17,830 nucleotides of DNA. It comes from an uncultured Porphyromonadaceae bacterium (GTDB taxonomy: Bacteria > Bacteroidota > Bacteroidia > Bacteroidales > Muribaculaceae). Below the pieces are notes generated by a model, which was not told the origin of the DNA, did no database searches, and saw only the letters and a program-made list of their open reading frames with translations. Numbering within the stretch: position 1 is the stretch's first letter; each line of letters opens with the position of its first letter. The stretch lies in the NCBI GenBank assembly GCA_947176355.1, contig CAMWQY010000014.1, positions 1 through 17,830 of the forward strand, read 5' to 3'. Positions 8,490-15,858 of this stretch are shown piece after piece. Both the position numbers and the translations under genes were made by a program.

Positions 8490-9408
8490 TTAGTTGGACT
8501 GCAATCACCAAGAGGATTGATAATAATTCCACCTTTCTGTTTATTGCAATAGCTTTCGTTGCGTCTGCATAACTTAAATTGCGTTCTGTCTCTCCGATAT
8601 AGGGTTTGTAGACGCTCTCCCCAAAATAGTCGTGAGTGCCTCCAAACCTGCAGTCAAGTATACCGGCTAATGCTGACTCCGGATAACCGCTGTTGGGACT
8701 TGCATGTTTTGGGCCATATTTTTTCACGAATCCCAAAAGTTTCAATTTTCCTGACGCCACCACCATCAAGAATGCCGTCAATCTGGCAGGAATGTAGTTG
8801 GCAATATCATCGATTCGTGCCGCTACCATTCCAAATTGTCGGTAACGCTCGTTCTTATAGCCTATCATTGAGTCGAGGGTATTCACCATTTTGTAAGCCA
8901 TCATTCCGGGAATACCGAGAAGTGCCAACCAAAACAACGGTGCCACTACCCCATCACTTAGGTTTTCGGCAAGAGTTTCAAGACCGGCGGTACGAATTTC
9001 CTGAGCAGACAAGCTTGCGGTGTCGCGCCCCACTATACGACCTACCTGATGCCGACCATCTTCCAATGAACGGTCTACCGCGGAATAGACCATCCTTACC
9101 TCACGGATAAGAGTGGTGCCTGCAAGACAATAAAATATCAAGATAGTCTGAACCAAAAGACTTAGCCAAAGAAGAGAAGAAATAAGTCGCAACAGCCACC
9201 ATGTAATTATATATGTCATGGCAATCAGCAAGACAGCAGTCAATCCACCTTTGAGGCGACGCAAATTCCCTTTGTTAAACCGATATTCGCAAAAACCGAT
9301 TGCCTTGCCAAACCAGATTACAGGATGAGACATCCACAAAGGATCTCCCAATAGCAAATCAAGTATCCAGGCAATGACCAACGGGCCTATTGAAATGATG
9401 AAATCCAT
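8467..9408 (-). CDS. cbiB: Adenosylcobinamide-phosphate synthase
   Basis: CbiB (called CobD in some species) attaches the aminopropanol arm, or its phosphate, to adenosylcobyric acid. The 313-residue membrane protein starts with a hydrophobic stretch and LLGDPLWMSHPVIWFGKAI, the conserved N-terminal signature. It also has DTASLSAQEI, ETLAENLSDGVVAPLFW and KMVNTLDSMIGYKNERY, all strongly diagnostic. It is the last gene of the minus-strand cob unit. The first 22 bases overlap the end of cobD, pointing to translational coupling. Its 3' end overlaps cobC, so convergent transcripts would share an antisense region. Confidence 0.95.
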   Translation of the reverse strand: MDFIISIGPLVIAWILDLLLGDPLWMSHPVIWFGKAIGFCEYRFNKGNLRRLKGGLTAVLLIAMTYIITWWLLRLISSLLWLSLLVQTILIFYCLAGTTLIREVRMVYSAVDRSLEDGRHQVGRIVGRDTASLSAQEIRTAGLETLAENLSDGVVAPLFWLALLGIPGMMAYKMVNTLDSMIGYKNERYRQFGMVAARIDDIANYIPARLTAFLMVVASGKLKLLGFVKKYGPKHASPNSGYPESALAGILDCRFGGTHDYFGESVYKPYIGETERNLSYADATKAIAINRKVELLSILLVIAVQLIKVRFLL

Positions 9409-10403
9409 TCTTTCAGGGCTTTAATTAGTGTATAATTTTCTTGTGAAGTCTGAGCAGCCACCCTAAAATGTCGGGCTGTGAGCCCTTCAAAATTTGAAGC
9501 GTCTCTAATCAGTATCTCATAATGCCGGATAAGCCATGATTTAAGATGGGCAGCCGTGCCGAAAGGGAGGCGAGCAAGGAGGAAATTGCAATCAGTATCA
9601 TTTACAAAAATCCCAAGGTCTCTCATTTCCTCGCTTAACCTATTGGCTTGATGATGGAGCGACATGGCATCGAAGACATAGCTTGATGAATTATCCAATA
9701 GATAATGTGCCGCTTCTATAGCTATGGAATTGACCGACCATGGCATCCGCAGTGATCGCAATCGATTAAGAATCTCATGAGGACCAATGGCGTAGCCAAT
9801 TCGAAGACCGGGCACCACAAACTGCTTAGTCAGAGAATGAAGCATCACCACATTCTTCCGGATCATAATATCAGCAATAGAAAGGACATCCTTTACAGAG
9901 AAAGCAGCGTATGCTTGATCTATTACAAATACAGTAGCCGGATGGTTGTCAATGACTCTCAATAACATCTCTTTATCATAAACTTGCCCGGTAGGATTAT
10001 TAGGGTTGCACAGCCACACTGTAGAGTGACTGTCTTCAATTTCATCAAGAGATGTGATGAATTGTAGGGTGTGGTTGAAGACCCTGCAGGCATCCTGATA
10101 CTCCCTGAAAGTGGGAACAATAATGGCAGACTTTCTATCTTTATATGCATGAGCCAAGAGATAGATTGCTTCCGTAGCTCCATTGGTCACGATGACATTT
10201 TCAGCGTCAACATCATGAAGACCGGCGAGTTTTTGCTCCACACTCCGAGGCTCCGGCTCTGGATAATTTTTGAATACGGCACCAGCTTTGGCAAGATGAG
10301 TCAATAATCCGGAATGATCCACGGACTGAGGTATGTTGGTACTGAAATTGATCTTTATTTTGTTTCCAAATCTAAATAGATCATCACCGTGTCCGTCAAT
10401 CAT
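9387..10403 (-). CDS. cobD: L-threonine-O-3-phosphate decarboxylase (PLP-dependent)
   Basis: The enzyme decarboxylates threonine phosphate to (R)-1-amino-2-propanol phosphate, the linker used by CbiB. A start at ATG 10403 gives 338 residues and the MIDGHGDDL beginning typical of CobD. The longer frame (to 10502) runs through the cobQ coding sequence and is not needed. PLP features of the aspartate aminotransferase fold are present: CNPNNPTG at 132-139, Asp162 in VIDQAYAAF, and the Schiff-base Lys193 in HSLTKQF, followed by GLRIGYAIG. The start overlaps the cobQ stop by 8 bases (ATGATTGA). No threonine kinase (PduX-type) gene is seen nearby. Confidence 0.93.
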   Translation of the reverse strand: MIDGHGDDLFRFGNKIKINFSTNIPQSVDHSGLLTHLAKAGAVFKNYPEPEPRSVEQKLAGLHDVDAENVIVTNGATEAIYLLAHAYKDRKSAIIVPTFREYQDACRVFNHTLQFITSLDEIEDSHSTVWLCNPNNPTGQVYDKEMLLRVIDNHPATVFVIDQAYAAFSVKDVLSIADIMIRKNVVMLHSLTKQFVVPGLRIGYAIGPHEILNRLRSLRMPWSVNSIAIEAAHYLLDNSSSYVFDAMSLHHQANRLSEEMRDLGIFVNDTDCNFLLARLPFGTAAHLKSWLIRHYEILIRDASNFEGLTARHFRVAAQTSQENYTLIKALKEWISSFQ

Positions 10404-11865
10404 TGTTTTCCAGGATTTTATATAGTTGTGGGATATCGATATGCTCACGCAGCCATTGCGCAAGGAGGTCGTATTGCTTATTCTTGAAATCGTCAGCATC
10501 AAAATTCATATCGCACGTCTCCTTTTGATATGGATCAAGGATGAAGTCTATGACAGCTTGATTATCCAATAGTCCATGTACATAGCTGCCAAAACATTTA
10601 GCATCTACCATACATCCTTCTTTAGAACCATCAAATAAAGTCAAAAATGGCTTATCGGTAGAAGTATTGCCCATGTGAATCTCATATCCGTGGCATAGCC
10701 GGCTGTCGTCGATAAAACGGAACTGCACTTGCCGAGTGGTTTTCTTTTCTTCCAACTCTGTTCTTGTGGGGAGCAATCCAAGACCGGGCAAGCATCTGAT
10801 TGAGCCTTCAACGCCTTGCGGATCGCTTACATATTCACCCATCATCTGATAACCGCCACAAATTCCAACTACTGTCTTGCCATTTTCCCTGGATTGACAT
10901 ATCGCCTTTGCCATTCCATTCTTTCTTATTTCAAGCAGATCATCAAGAGTGTTTTTACTACCAGGCAATATGACAATGTCTGCATCATACAAATCTTCAG
11001 GAGCATTTGCATAGAAAAGATTCACGCGTGGATGACGCTCCAACACATTGAAATCAGTGAAATTGGAAATATGTTTTAGCAAGACAACAGCTATATTTAT
11101 CCTATCTTTCGAAGCATGGAAGCCCTTTTTCGCCAATGCGACAGAATCTTCCTCGTCAATGTGTATATGGGGAGCCATTGGCACTACACCAAGAACCGGG
11201 ACTCCACAAATATCCTCCATTATCTTTCGTCCATCATCAAACAGACGAAGATCACCACGGAACTTATTTATTATTATTCCCTTAATGCGCTTTTTATCTT
11301 CCGGAGTCTGAAGCATTATTGATCCATATACGCTGGCGAATACCCCTCCACGGTCGATATCTGCCACTAATATCACTTTTGCATCGGCATAGCGAGCCAT
11401 TGACATATTCACTATATCTCCATCCCGAAGATTGAGCTCTGATATGCTTCCGGCGCCCTCCATTACAATTGGATTAAAACGCTCGGAAAGACGGTCAAAA
11501 GCCTCATGAGCAATCCTCCGAAGCTCTTCTTTACCCTCTTTCCGGAAATAGCTGTAGGCATCTTTATTGCCGGATGGCCTTCCATTCATGACCACTTGCG
11601 AGGTATGTTCGCCTGAAGGCTTGAGGAGAATTGGATTCATCTCGACCATACACGGCAAGCCGGCAGCTTCCGCTTGGACAGCTTGAGCCCGTCCTATTTC
11701 CAGCCCATCGGGGGTGACGAAAGAGTTCAATGCCATATTTTGCGCCTTAAATGGAGCCGGATTGTAGCCATCTTGCTTGAAAATACGACAAAGACCGGTA
11801 GCGATGAGGCTTTTGCCCACGTCGCTTCCAGTGCCAGCCAACATTATAGGTAATAAATCTTTCAT
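10396..11865 (-). CDS. cobQ: Cobyric acid synthase (glutamine-hydrolysing)
   Basis: CobQ (CbiP) performs four ATP- and glutamine-dependent amidations that turn adenosylcobyrinic acid a,c-diamide into adenosylcobyric acid. The 489 residues show the dethiobiotin-synthetase-like ATP site (MLAGTGSDVGKS, 8-19), the CobQ-specific PFKAQNMALNSF (38-49), and DIDRGGVFAS (169-178). The C-terminal amidotransferase domain has nucleophile Cys336 in GICGGYQMMG and His430 in GSYVHGLLDN. It is the first gene of the minus-strand unit with cobD and cbiB. Its leader holds a strong promoter and a structured, riboswitch-like RNA, so this gene is the likely point of control. Confidence 0.96.
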   Translation of the reverse strand: MKDLLPIMLAGTGSDVGKSLIATGLCRIFKQDGYNPAPFKAQNMALNSFVTPDGLEIGRAQAVQAEAAGLPCMVEMNPILLKPSGEHTSQVVMNGRPSGNKDAYSYFRKEGKEELRRIAHEAFDRLSERFNPIVMEGAGSISELNLRDGDIVNMSMARYADAKVILVADIDRGGVFASVYGSIMLQTPEDKKRIKGIIINKFRGDLRLFDDGRKIMEDICGVPVLGVVPMAPHIHIDEEDSVALAKKGFHASKDRINIAVVLLKHISNFTDFNVLERHPRVNLFYANAPEDLYDADIVILPGSKNTLDDLLEIRKNGMAKAICQSRENGKTVVGICGGYQMMGEYVSDPQGVEGSIRCLPGLGLLPTRTELEEKKTTRQVQFRFIDDSRLCHGYEIHMGNTSTDKPFLTLFDGSKEGCMVDAKCFGSYVHGLLDNQAVIDFILDPYQKETCDMNFDADDFKNKQYDLLAQWLREHIDIPQLYKILENND

Positions 11866-11870
11866 TTCAA

Positions 11871-11939
11871 ATCACGTTTATGACCGAATGTATTCACCGG
11901 ATTCCCTATTATACGAGTCGCCTCGAACCAAGACGTGAT
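11871..11939 (-). promoter_or_regulatory. Compact structured leader with cobalamin-riboswitch core sequence
   Basis: Reading the minus strand, AATAGGGAATCCGGTGAA (11910-11893) matches the most conserved block of cobalamin riboswitches (AGGGAA, a few bases, GGTGAA). It sits in a three-way-junction-like fold. A closing helix pairs ATCACGT (11939-11933) perfectly with ACGTGAT (11877-11871). A small hairpin CGAG-GCGA-CTCG (11925-11914) has a GNRA-type loop. A second hairpin pairs CCG with CGG after the core block. The 3' strand of the closing helix ends only 5 bases before the cobQ ATG, so closing it could hide the start. The class I segment with CCCGC-ACTGT is absent, so this is either a class II-like, reduced or decayed form. 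The fold was worked out by eye. Confidence 0.5.
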
Positions 11940-11940
11940 G

Positions 11941-11971
11941 CAAAATTACTAAAATTCTCGTTAATGTCAAA
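11941..11971 (-). promoter_or_regulatory. Bacteroidetes-type promoter for cobQ-cobD-cbiB
   Basis: On the minus strand TTTG (11971-11968) precedes TAATTTTG (11948-11941) with exactly 19 bases between, a full match to the Bacteroides consensus. The start site would fall close to 11937, at the very beginning of the closing helix of the leader RNA. Confidence 0.72.
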
Positions 11972-12008
11972 ATAATAAAAATTCTTTGGCATCATCATAG
12001 TGTATATG

Positions 12009-12057
12009 AAACGCCACCCATTCCTGTTCAGGAAAATGAACGGAACGGGTGGCGTTT
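12009..12057. terminator. Hairpin terminator downstream of the crcB pair
   Basis: AAACGCCACCC (12009-12019) pairs perfectly with GGGTGGCGTTT (12047-12057). The helix continues through TTCC/GGAA and GTTC/GAAC with one mismatch and a bulge, with an 8-base loop. It lies 24 bases past the crcB stop at 12081, so it most likely ends the minus-strand crcB transcript before the cobQ promoter. On that strand only three T follow the stem, while the plus strand has five, so it may also act in the other direction. Confidence 0.65.
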
Positions 12058-12080
12058 TTATATTGTAGATGTAATGAGGG

Positions 12081-12452
12081 TTAAGCTACACATTTAATGC
12101 CAAGCCATACCATCAGAAGGCCAAGAGCTACAGACGGAACGATATAGCATATAAATTTCAACCATTGCCCCTTTTGAATCATCGCAAAGCTGTCATGACT
12201 GAATGAGGAGAATGTAGTGAAGCCTCCACAAAAGCCTGAGATAAGAAGCGCATTGACAAGCGGGCTCATATCATGGCGAGTCCAAAGACCCACAAAAATA
12301 CCGATGATAAAACATCCTAACACGTTGACCGCAAATGTTCCGGCAGGATACTTGTCGCCAAAAAGTTTCTTTCCGGCTACGCCGGTAAGGTAACGTCCGC
12401 AGGTGCCGGCAAAACCGCCTAACCCTGCAATAAGCATATATTGGATAATCAT
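12081..12452 (-). CDS. crcB: CrcB-family fluoride channel, second gene of a pair
   Basis: The 123-residue membrane protein has four hydrophobic segments and the CrcB/Fluc motifs GGFAGTCGRYL near the start, GTFAVNVLGCFIIG with the pore-region Asn, and GFCGGFTTFSSFSHDS. Fluc proteins are small dual-topology dimers that let fluoride leave the cell. The gene follows its paralogue after 21 bases. The 28 bases ending in its ATG match 23 of 28 bases ahead of the paralogue, which points to an old tandem duplication. Adjacent divergent copies usually suggest a heterodimer with fixed opposite orientations; that is inferred here. The terminator at 12009-12057 follows it. Confidence 0.9.
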   Translation of the reverse strand: MIIQYMLIAGLGGFAGTCGRYLTGVAGKKLFGDKYPAGTFAVNVLGCFIIGIFVGLWTRHDMSPLVNALLISGFCGGFTTFSSFSHDSFAMIQKGQWLKFICYIVPSVALGLLMVWLGIKCVA

Positions 12453-12473
12453 AATTCTGAGTTTATTATAGGG

Positions 12474-12872
12474 TTAAGCATTTTGAGTTTCAGGTTGAGG
12501 TTTGCGGATGCATGCAGCTCCCAGAGCCACCATTGCAATACCGAATACAAGGCTTGTCACCATATAGAATACAAACATTCCGCCATCGCCTTTCTCCAGA
12601 AGGGATATCATATCGTCAGAGAAAGAGGAAAAAGTAGTCAGACCTCCACAGAAACCTGTGATCCAAAGAAGATTTGCTGTCTTGCTCAATTTCCCGGTCT
12701 TATTGAGATATCCATATAGCATTCCGATGATGATACAACCAACCATATTGGCCATAAACGTTCCTAAGGGGAAAGAGAGGTGGCAGATTGCAGCTCCTAA
12801 CTTATCCGAAAGGAATCGTAGACAGGTGCCTAAAAAACCTCCGGCACCGGCAATCATTGTCGATTTAAACAT
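12474..12872 (-). CDS. crcB: CrcB-family fluoride channel, first gene of a pair
   Basis: The 132-residue protein has the same four-helix layout with GGFLGTCLRFL, GTFMANMVGCIIIG and GFCGGLTTFSSFSDDM. It differs from its neighbour by a slightly longer, polar C-terminal tail (RKPQPETQNA). Differences in charged loops between the two copies fit a pair that inserts in opposite directions, but I have not counted charge bias rigorously. It is the promoter-proximal gene of the two. The upstream region, shared with the urease genes on the opposite strand, carries copies of an AT-rich repeat. I do not see the fluoride riboswitch consensus there. Confidence 0.9.
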   Translation of the reverse strand: MFKSTMIAGAGGFLGTCLRFLSDKLGAAICHLSFPLGTFMANMVGCIIIGMLYGYLNKTGKLSKTANLLWITGFCGGLTTFSSFSDDMISLLEKGDGGMFVFYMVTSLVFGIAMVALGAACIRKPQPETQNA

Positions 12873-12882
12873 AATTGTGTGT

Positions 12883-13005
12883 TTTTTATAAGGTTTATTA
12901 AAAAGTGTTTCATCTGCAAAACAATTTTACAATAATTAAGTTCATTATCATGAAAAAAAATGCCCCTATAAACCTTATAAAAATATATAAACCTTATAAA
13001 AATAT
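12883..13005. repeat. AT-rich 19-base tandem repeat plus inverted partial copy, crcB-ureA spacer
   Basis: ATAAACCTTATAAAAATAT occurs twice back to back, perfectly, at 12968-12986 and 12987-13005. A 16-base inverted copy (ATAAACCTTATAAAAA on the minus strand) is at 12898-12883, just upstream of the first crcB. A related but diverged version lies ahead of the second crcB (12477-12450). The rest of the 251-base spacer (12873-13123) shows the ureA promoter candidate and an open frame in line with ureA. Confidence 0.8.
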
Positions 13006-13066
13006 TAGAATACCGAACAAATACGGAAGTCGGTTTGTTCTTTCATTAAGAGCACGTTTGGAAGAA

Positions 13067-13096
13067 TTGTGCCCATACAATCTTAGAGTAAATTCG
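13067..13096 (+). promoter_or_regulatory. Candidate promoter for the urease operon
   Basis: TTG (13067-13069) is followed after 19 bases by TAAATTCG (13089-13096), one base away from TAnnTTTG. The start would be near 13100, about 23 bases ahead of the ureA ATG. It is the best match in the spacer, but it is weaker than the other two promoters. Confidence 0.4.
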
Positions 13097-13123
13097 GATA
13101 TTAACCTCTTTAATAAAATTACC

Positions 13124-13426
13124 ATGCATCTAACACCAAAAGAGCAAGACAAACTCACCCTCCTCTGCCTCGGCATGATCGCAGAACGCCGTCTGCAGAA
13201 GGGTCTGAAGCTCAATTATCCTGAGTCAGTTGCCTACATCACATCATGTGCTCTCGAAGGCGCACGCGAAGGCAAGACAGTCGAAGAAGTAATGCATGAC
13301 GCTGCCAATGTTCTGAAAAAAGAACAGGTGATGGAAGGCGTCGCCGACATGATCAATCTTCTTCAGGTAGAAGCAGTATTCACCGATGGCAGTCGCCTGG
13401 TGAGCATCCACCATCCTATCAAATAA
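13124..13426 (+). CDS. ureA: Urease gamma subunit
   Basis: UreA is the smallest structural subunit of the nickel urease. From ATG 13124 it has exactly 100 residues, the family norm, and begins [14 protein letters not shown]. The motifs [32 protein letters not shown] and [17 protein letters not shown] are diagnostic. The frame stays open 73 codons further upstream, with an ATG at 12950, but that part has no urease similarity and is AT-rich, so the shorter start is chosen. ureB begins 18 bases after the stop. It is separate from UreB, unlike the fused form in Helicobacter. Confidence 0.95.
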   Translation: MHLTPKEQDKLTLLCLGMIAERRLQKGLKLNYPESVAYITSCALEGAREGKTVEEVMHDAANVLKKEQVMEGVADMINLLQVEAVFTDGSRLVSIHHPIK

Positions 13427-13444
13427 TTATTAAAATCTCTGACC

Positions 13445-14002
13445 ATGGCAACAACAAACCCACAGGGAGATGCAGCCGCAACTCCTACATACAGCACCCC
13501 GATGGGTGTCTTCCCCGGCAAGCCCGCTATTGCTTATCCAAACACACCAGGCTTCAAGCCTGCCAACTATGTTCCTGTAGGCGGAGTTATCCTCGCTGAC
13601 GGCGATATCAACTACAATGTAGACCGTCGCACAGTGACTCTTAAGGTCCGCAACACAGGTGACCGTCCGGTGCAGATCGGCTCTCACTTCCATTTCTTTG
13701 AGGTGAACCGCTATATGGAGTTTGACCGCGAGGCTGCTTTCGGTATGCACCTCAATATCCCCGCAACTACCGCAGTGCGTTTCGAACCGGGCGAGGAGAA
13801 GGAAGTGGAACTCGTGACTTTTGCCGGCAAGCAACGTGTACTCGGCTTCAACGATCTCGTAAACGGATACACCGGCCGTCAGGACACTCCAACTTTCTAT
13901 CCAAAGGAAATCAGTGCTTTCGACCGTATGAAGACTTTTGGCTTCAAGTATGCGTCTGAAACTGAAATGGACAATGAGTTCACTGGTTCCCCTGCTAAAT
14001 AA
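13445..14002 (+). CDS. ureB: Urease beta subunit with extended N and C termini
   Basis: The core, roughly residues 41-145, is clear urease beta: [56 protein letters not shown] and GFNDLVNG. The total is 185 residues, whereas free-standing beta subunits are usually about 100-125. About 40 extra residues precede the core and are rich in Pro, Ala and Thr. About 40 follow it and include [14 protein letters not shown], which resembles the R-x-K-x-x-GF tail of other long beta subunits such as the fused H. pylori one, where the tail helps assembly. No signal peptide is evident. The gene lies between ureA and ureC with spacers of 18 and 21 bases. The use of many C-ending codons suggests strong expression. 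Confidence 0.94.
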   Translation: MATTNPQGDAAATPTYSTPMGVFPGKPAIAYPNTPGFKPANYVPVGGVILADGDINYNVDRRTVTLKVRNTGDRPVQIGSHFHFFEVNRYMEFDREAAFGMHLNIPATTAVRFEPGEEKEVELVTFAGKQRVLGFNDLVNGYTGRQDTPTFYPKEISAFDRMKTFGFKYASETEMDNEFTGSPAK

Positions 14003-14023
14003 ACTCTAATACCGATTCATCTC

Positions 14024-15742
14024 ATGGCAACAATCTCAAGACAAGAATACAACAACCTGTTCGGCCCAACAGTTGGCGATAAGATCCGCCTCGGCAATAC
14101 CGAACTTTATGTAGAAATAGAAAAAGACCTCCGCGTCTATGGCGACGAGGTTGTATACGGCGGTGGCAAGACCCTTCGCGACGGTATGGGCACAGCCAAC
14201 ACCATCACTTCAAAGGCAGGTTCACTCGACCTCGTGATCACCAACGTCACAATCCTCGACCCAGTTCTCGGAGTTGTGAAAGCTGACGTGGGCGTAAAAG
14301 ACGGCAAAATCGCCGGTATCGGCAAGGCGGGCAACCCGAACGTCATGCAGGGAGTAACTCCTACACTCTGCACAGGTCCTTCTACCGACGCTATCTCAGG
14401 CGAGCATCTCATACTTACAGCCGCCGGTATCGACGGACACGTTCACTTCATTTCTCCGCAGCAGGCATACGACTGCCTCAGCAATGGTATCACTACCCTT
14501 ATCGGTGGCGGTGTAGGTCCGACTGACGGAACAAACGGAACTACAATCACAGCCGGCCCGTGGAATATCCAGAAGATGCTCGAGTCATCTGAAGGTCTCC
14601 CAATCAACATGGGCTTCCTTGCAAAGGGAAACACTTGTATCAACGACACTCTCGAAGAGCAGATCGTAGCAGGCGCATGTGGCTTCAAGATCCACGAGGA
14701 CTGGGGTGCAACTCCGGCAGCTATCCGCACTTGTATGGAAAATGCCGACCGCAACGACGTTCAGGTGGCTATCCACACCGACACTCTCAATGAGAGCGGC
14801 TATGTTGAAGATACTCTTGCTGCAATCGACGGACGCACAATTCATACTTACCACACTGAGGGTGCAGGTGGCGGTCACGCTCCCGACCTTCTGAAGGTGG
14901 CTTCAATGGCCAACGTGCTTCCTTCATCCACCAACCCGACTCTTCCATTCGGTATCAACTCTCAGGCTGAGCTCTTCGATATGATCATGGTTTGCCACAA
15001 CCTCAACCCGCTCATCCCCTCTGACGTTGCTTTCGCAGAGAGCCGTGTGCGCCCTGAGACCCAGGCAGCTGAAAACGTATTCCATGATCTTGGCATCATC
15101 TCAATGGTATCTTCCGACTCTCAGGCTATGGGCCGTGTAGGAGAATCATTCATGCGTACATTCCAGATGGCTTCTTACATGAAGCAGGTACGTGGTAAAC
15201 TTCCAGAGGACAGCGACAGCAACGATAACTTCCGTGTGCTCCGCTACCTTGCACAGATCACTCTTAACCCGGCAGTTTGCTACGGTATCTCTGACCTTCT
15301 TGGCTCTATCGAAGTGGGTAAGATGGCCGACCTCGTGCTCTGGGAACCAGCATTCTTCGGCACAAAGCCAAAACTCGTCATCAAGGGCGGTATGATCAAC
15401 TGGGCAAACATGGGAGATCCCAACGCTTCACTCCCGACTCCGCAGCCTAAGATCATGCGTCCGATGTTCGGTGCATTCGGCAAGGCTATGCCACTCACTT
15501 GCGCTCGCTTCGTATCTCGCGCATCTCTTGAGAACGGTCTCGCTGACAAGATTGGCACTAACAATATCCTCTATCCCGTACACGGTGTGCGTCAGCTATC
15601 TAAGGCAGACATGGTGCGCAATACAGCACTCCCCCACATCGAGGTAGATCCGGAGACATTCAATGTCTATGTCGACGGTGTTCTCGCTACAGTTCCGCCG
15701 GCTAAGGAACTCCCGCTCGCTCAGCTCTACTGGTTCAGCTAA
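14024..15742 (+). CDS. ureC: Urease alpha (catalytic) subunit
   Basis: UreC hydrolyses urea to ammonia and carbamate at a di-nickel centre. The 572-residue length is typical. By alignment to Klebsiella numbering plus 5, nickel ligands are His139 and His141 (GHVHFISP), carbamylated Lys222 (GFKIHEDWG), His251, His277 and Asp365 ([12 protein letters not shown]). Substrate and catalytic residues are His224, Cys324, His325 and Arg341. The mobile-flap sequence is MVCHNLNP where Klebsiella and Helicobacter have CHHL, so the residue after the catalytic His is Asn. All essential residues are present, so an active enzyme is expected. A strong intrinsic terminator follows 24 bases after the stop. Confidence 0.97.
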   Translation: MATISRQEYNNLFGPTVGDKIRLGNTELYVEIEKDLRVYGDEVVYGGGKTLRDGMGTANTITSKAGSLDLVITNVTILDPVLGVVKADVGVKDGKIAGIGKAGNPNVMQGVTPTLCTGPSTDAISGEHLILTAAGIDGHVHFISPQQAYDCLSNGITTLIGGGVGPTDGTNGTTITAGPWNIQKMLESSEGLPINMGFLAKGNTCINDTLEEQIVAGACGFKIHEDWGATPAAIRTCMENADRNDVQVAIHTDTLNESGYVEDTLAAIDGRTIHTYHTEGAGGGHAPDLLKVASMANVLPSSTNPTLPFGINSQAELFDMIMVCHNLNPLIPSDVAFAESRVRPETQAAENVFHDLGIISMVSSDSQAMGRVGESFMRTFQMASYMKQVRGKLPEDSDSNDNFRVLRYLAQITLNPAVCYGISDLLGSIEVGKMADLVLWEPAFFGTKPKLVIKGGMINWANMGDPNASLPTPQPKIMRPMFGAFGKAMPLTCARFVSRASLENGLADKIGTNNILYPVHGVRQLSKADMVRNTALPHIEVDPETFNVYVDGVLATVPPAKELPLAQLYWFS

Positions 15743-15766
15743 GAGCATAGCATAAATCGCACTGAT

Positions 15767-15808
15767 CTGCGGGAACTGCAGAATCGCAGTTCCCGCAGTA
15801 TTTTTTTT
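15767..15808 (+). terminator. Strong intrinsic terminator between ureC and ureE
   Basis: CTGCGGGAACTGC (15767-15779) pairs perfectly over 13 bases with GCAGTTCCCGCAG (15786-15798) around a 6-base loop. After TA comes a run of eight T (15801-15808). It lies between the structural and accessory urease genes, which run in the same direction. Confidence 0.88.
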
Positions 15809-15821
15809 GATTGGCACTAAG

Positions 15822-15848
15822 GACCTTAAAGACCTTAAAGACCTTAAA
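15822..15848. repeat. Three copies of a 9-base repeat ahead of ureE
   Basis: GACCTTAAA occurs at 15822-15830, 15831-15839 and 15840-15848 without mismatch. The block sits between the terminator and the ureE ATG at 15859. It covers the area where a ureE promoter or translation leader would lie. Confidence 0.9.
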
Positions 15849-15858
15849 AACTAAAAAA

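Noticed and set aside
10404..10502. A 33-residue longer N terminus for CobD.
   Set aside because: It runs through the 3' end of cobQ and has no similarity to CobD. The ATG at 10403 overlaps the cobQ stop in the usual coupled fashion.
12873..12960. Fluoride riboswitch ahead of crcB.
   Set aside because: I read the minus-strand leader and did not find the conserved fluoride aptamer sequence or its pseudoknot pairing.
15811..15858. A longer UreE starting at 15811.
   Set aside because: The extra residues only translate the 9-base repeat (LKTLKTLK) and begin right after the terminator T-run. The family start is MEVI at 15859.
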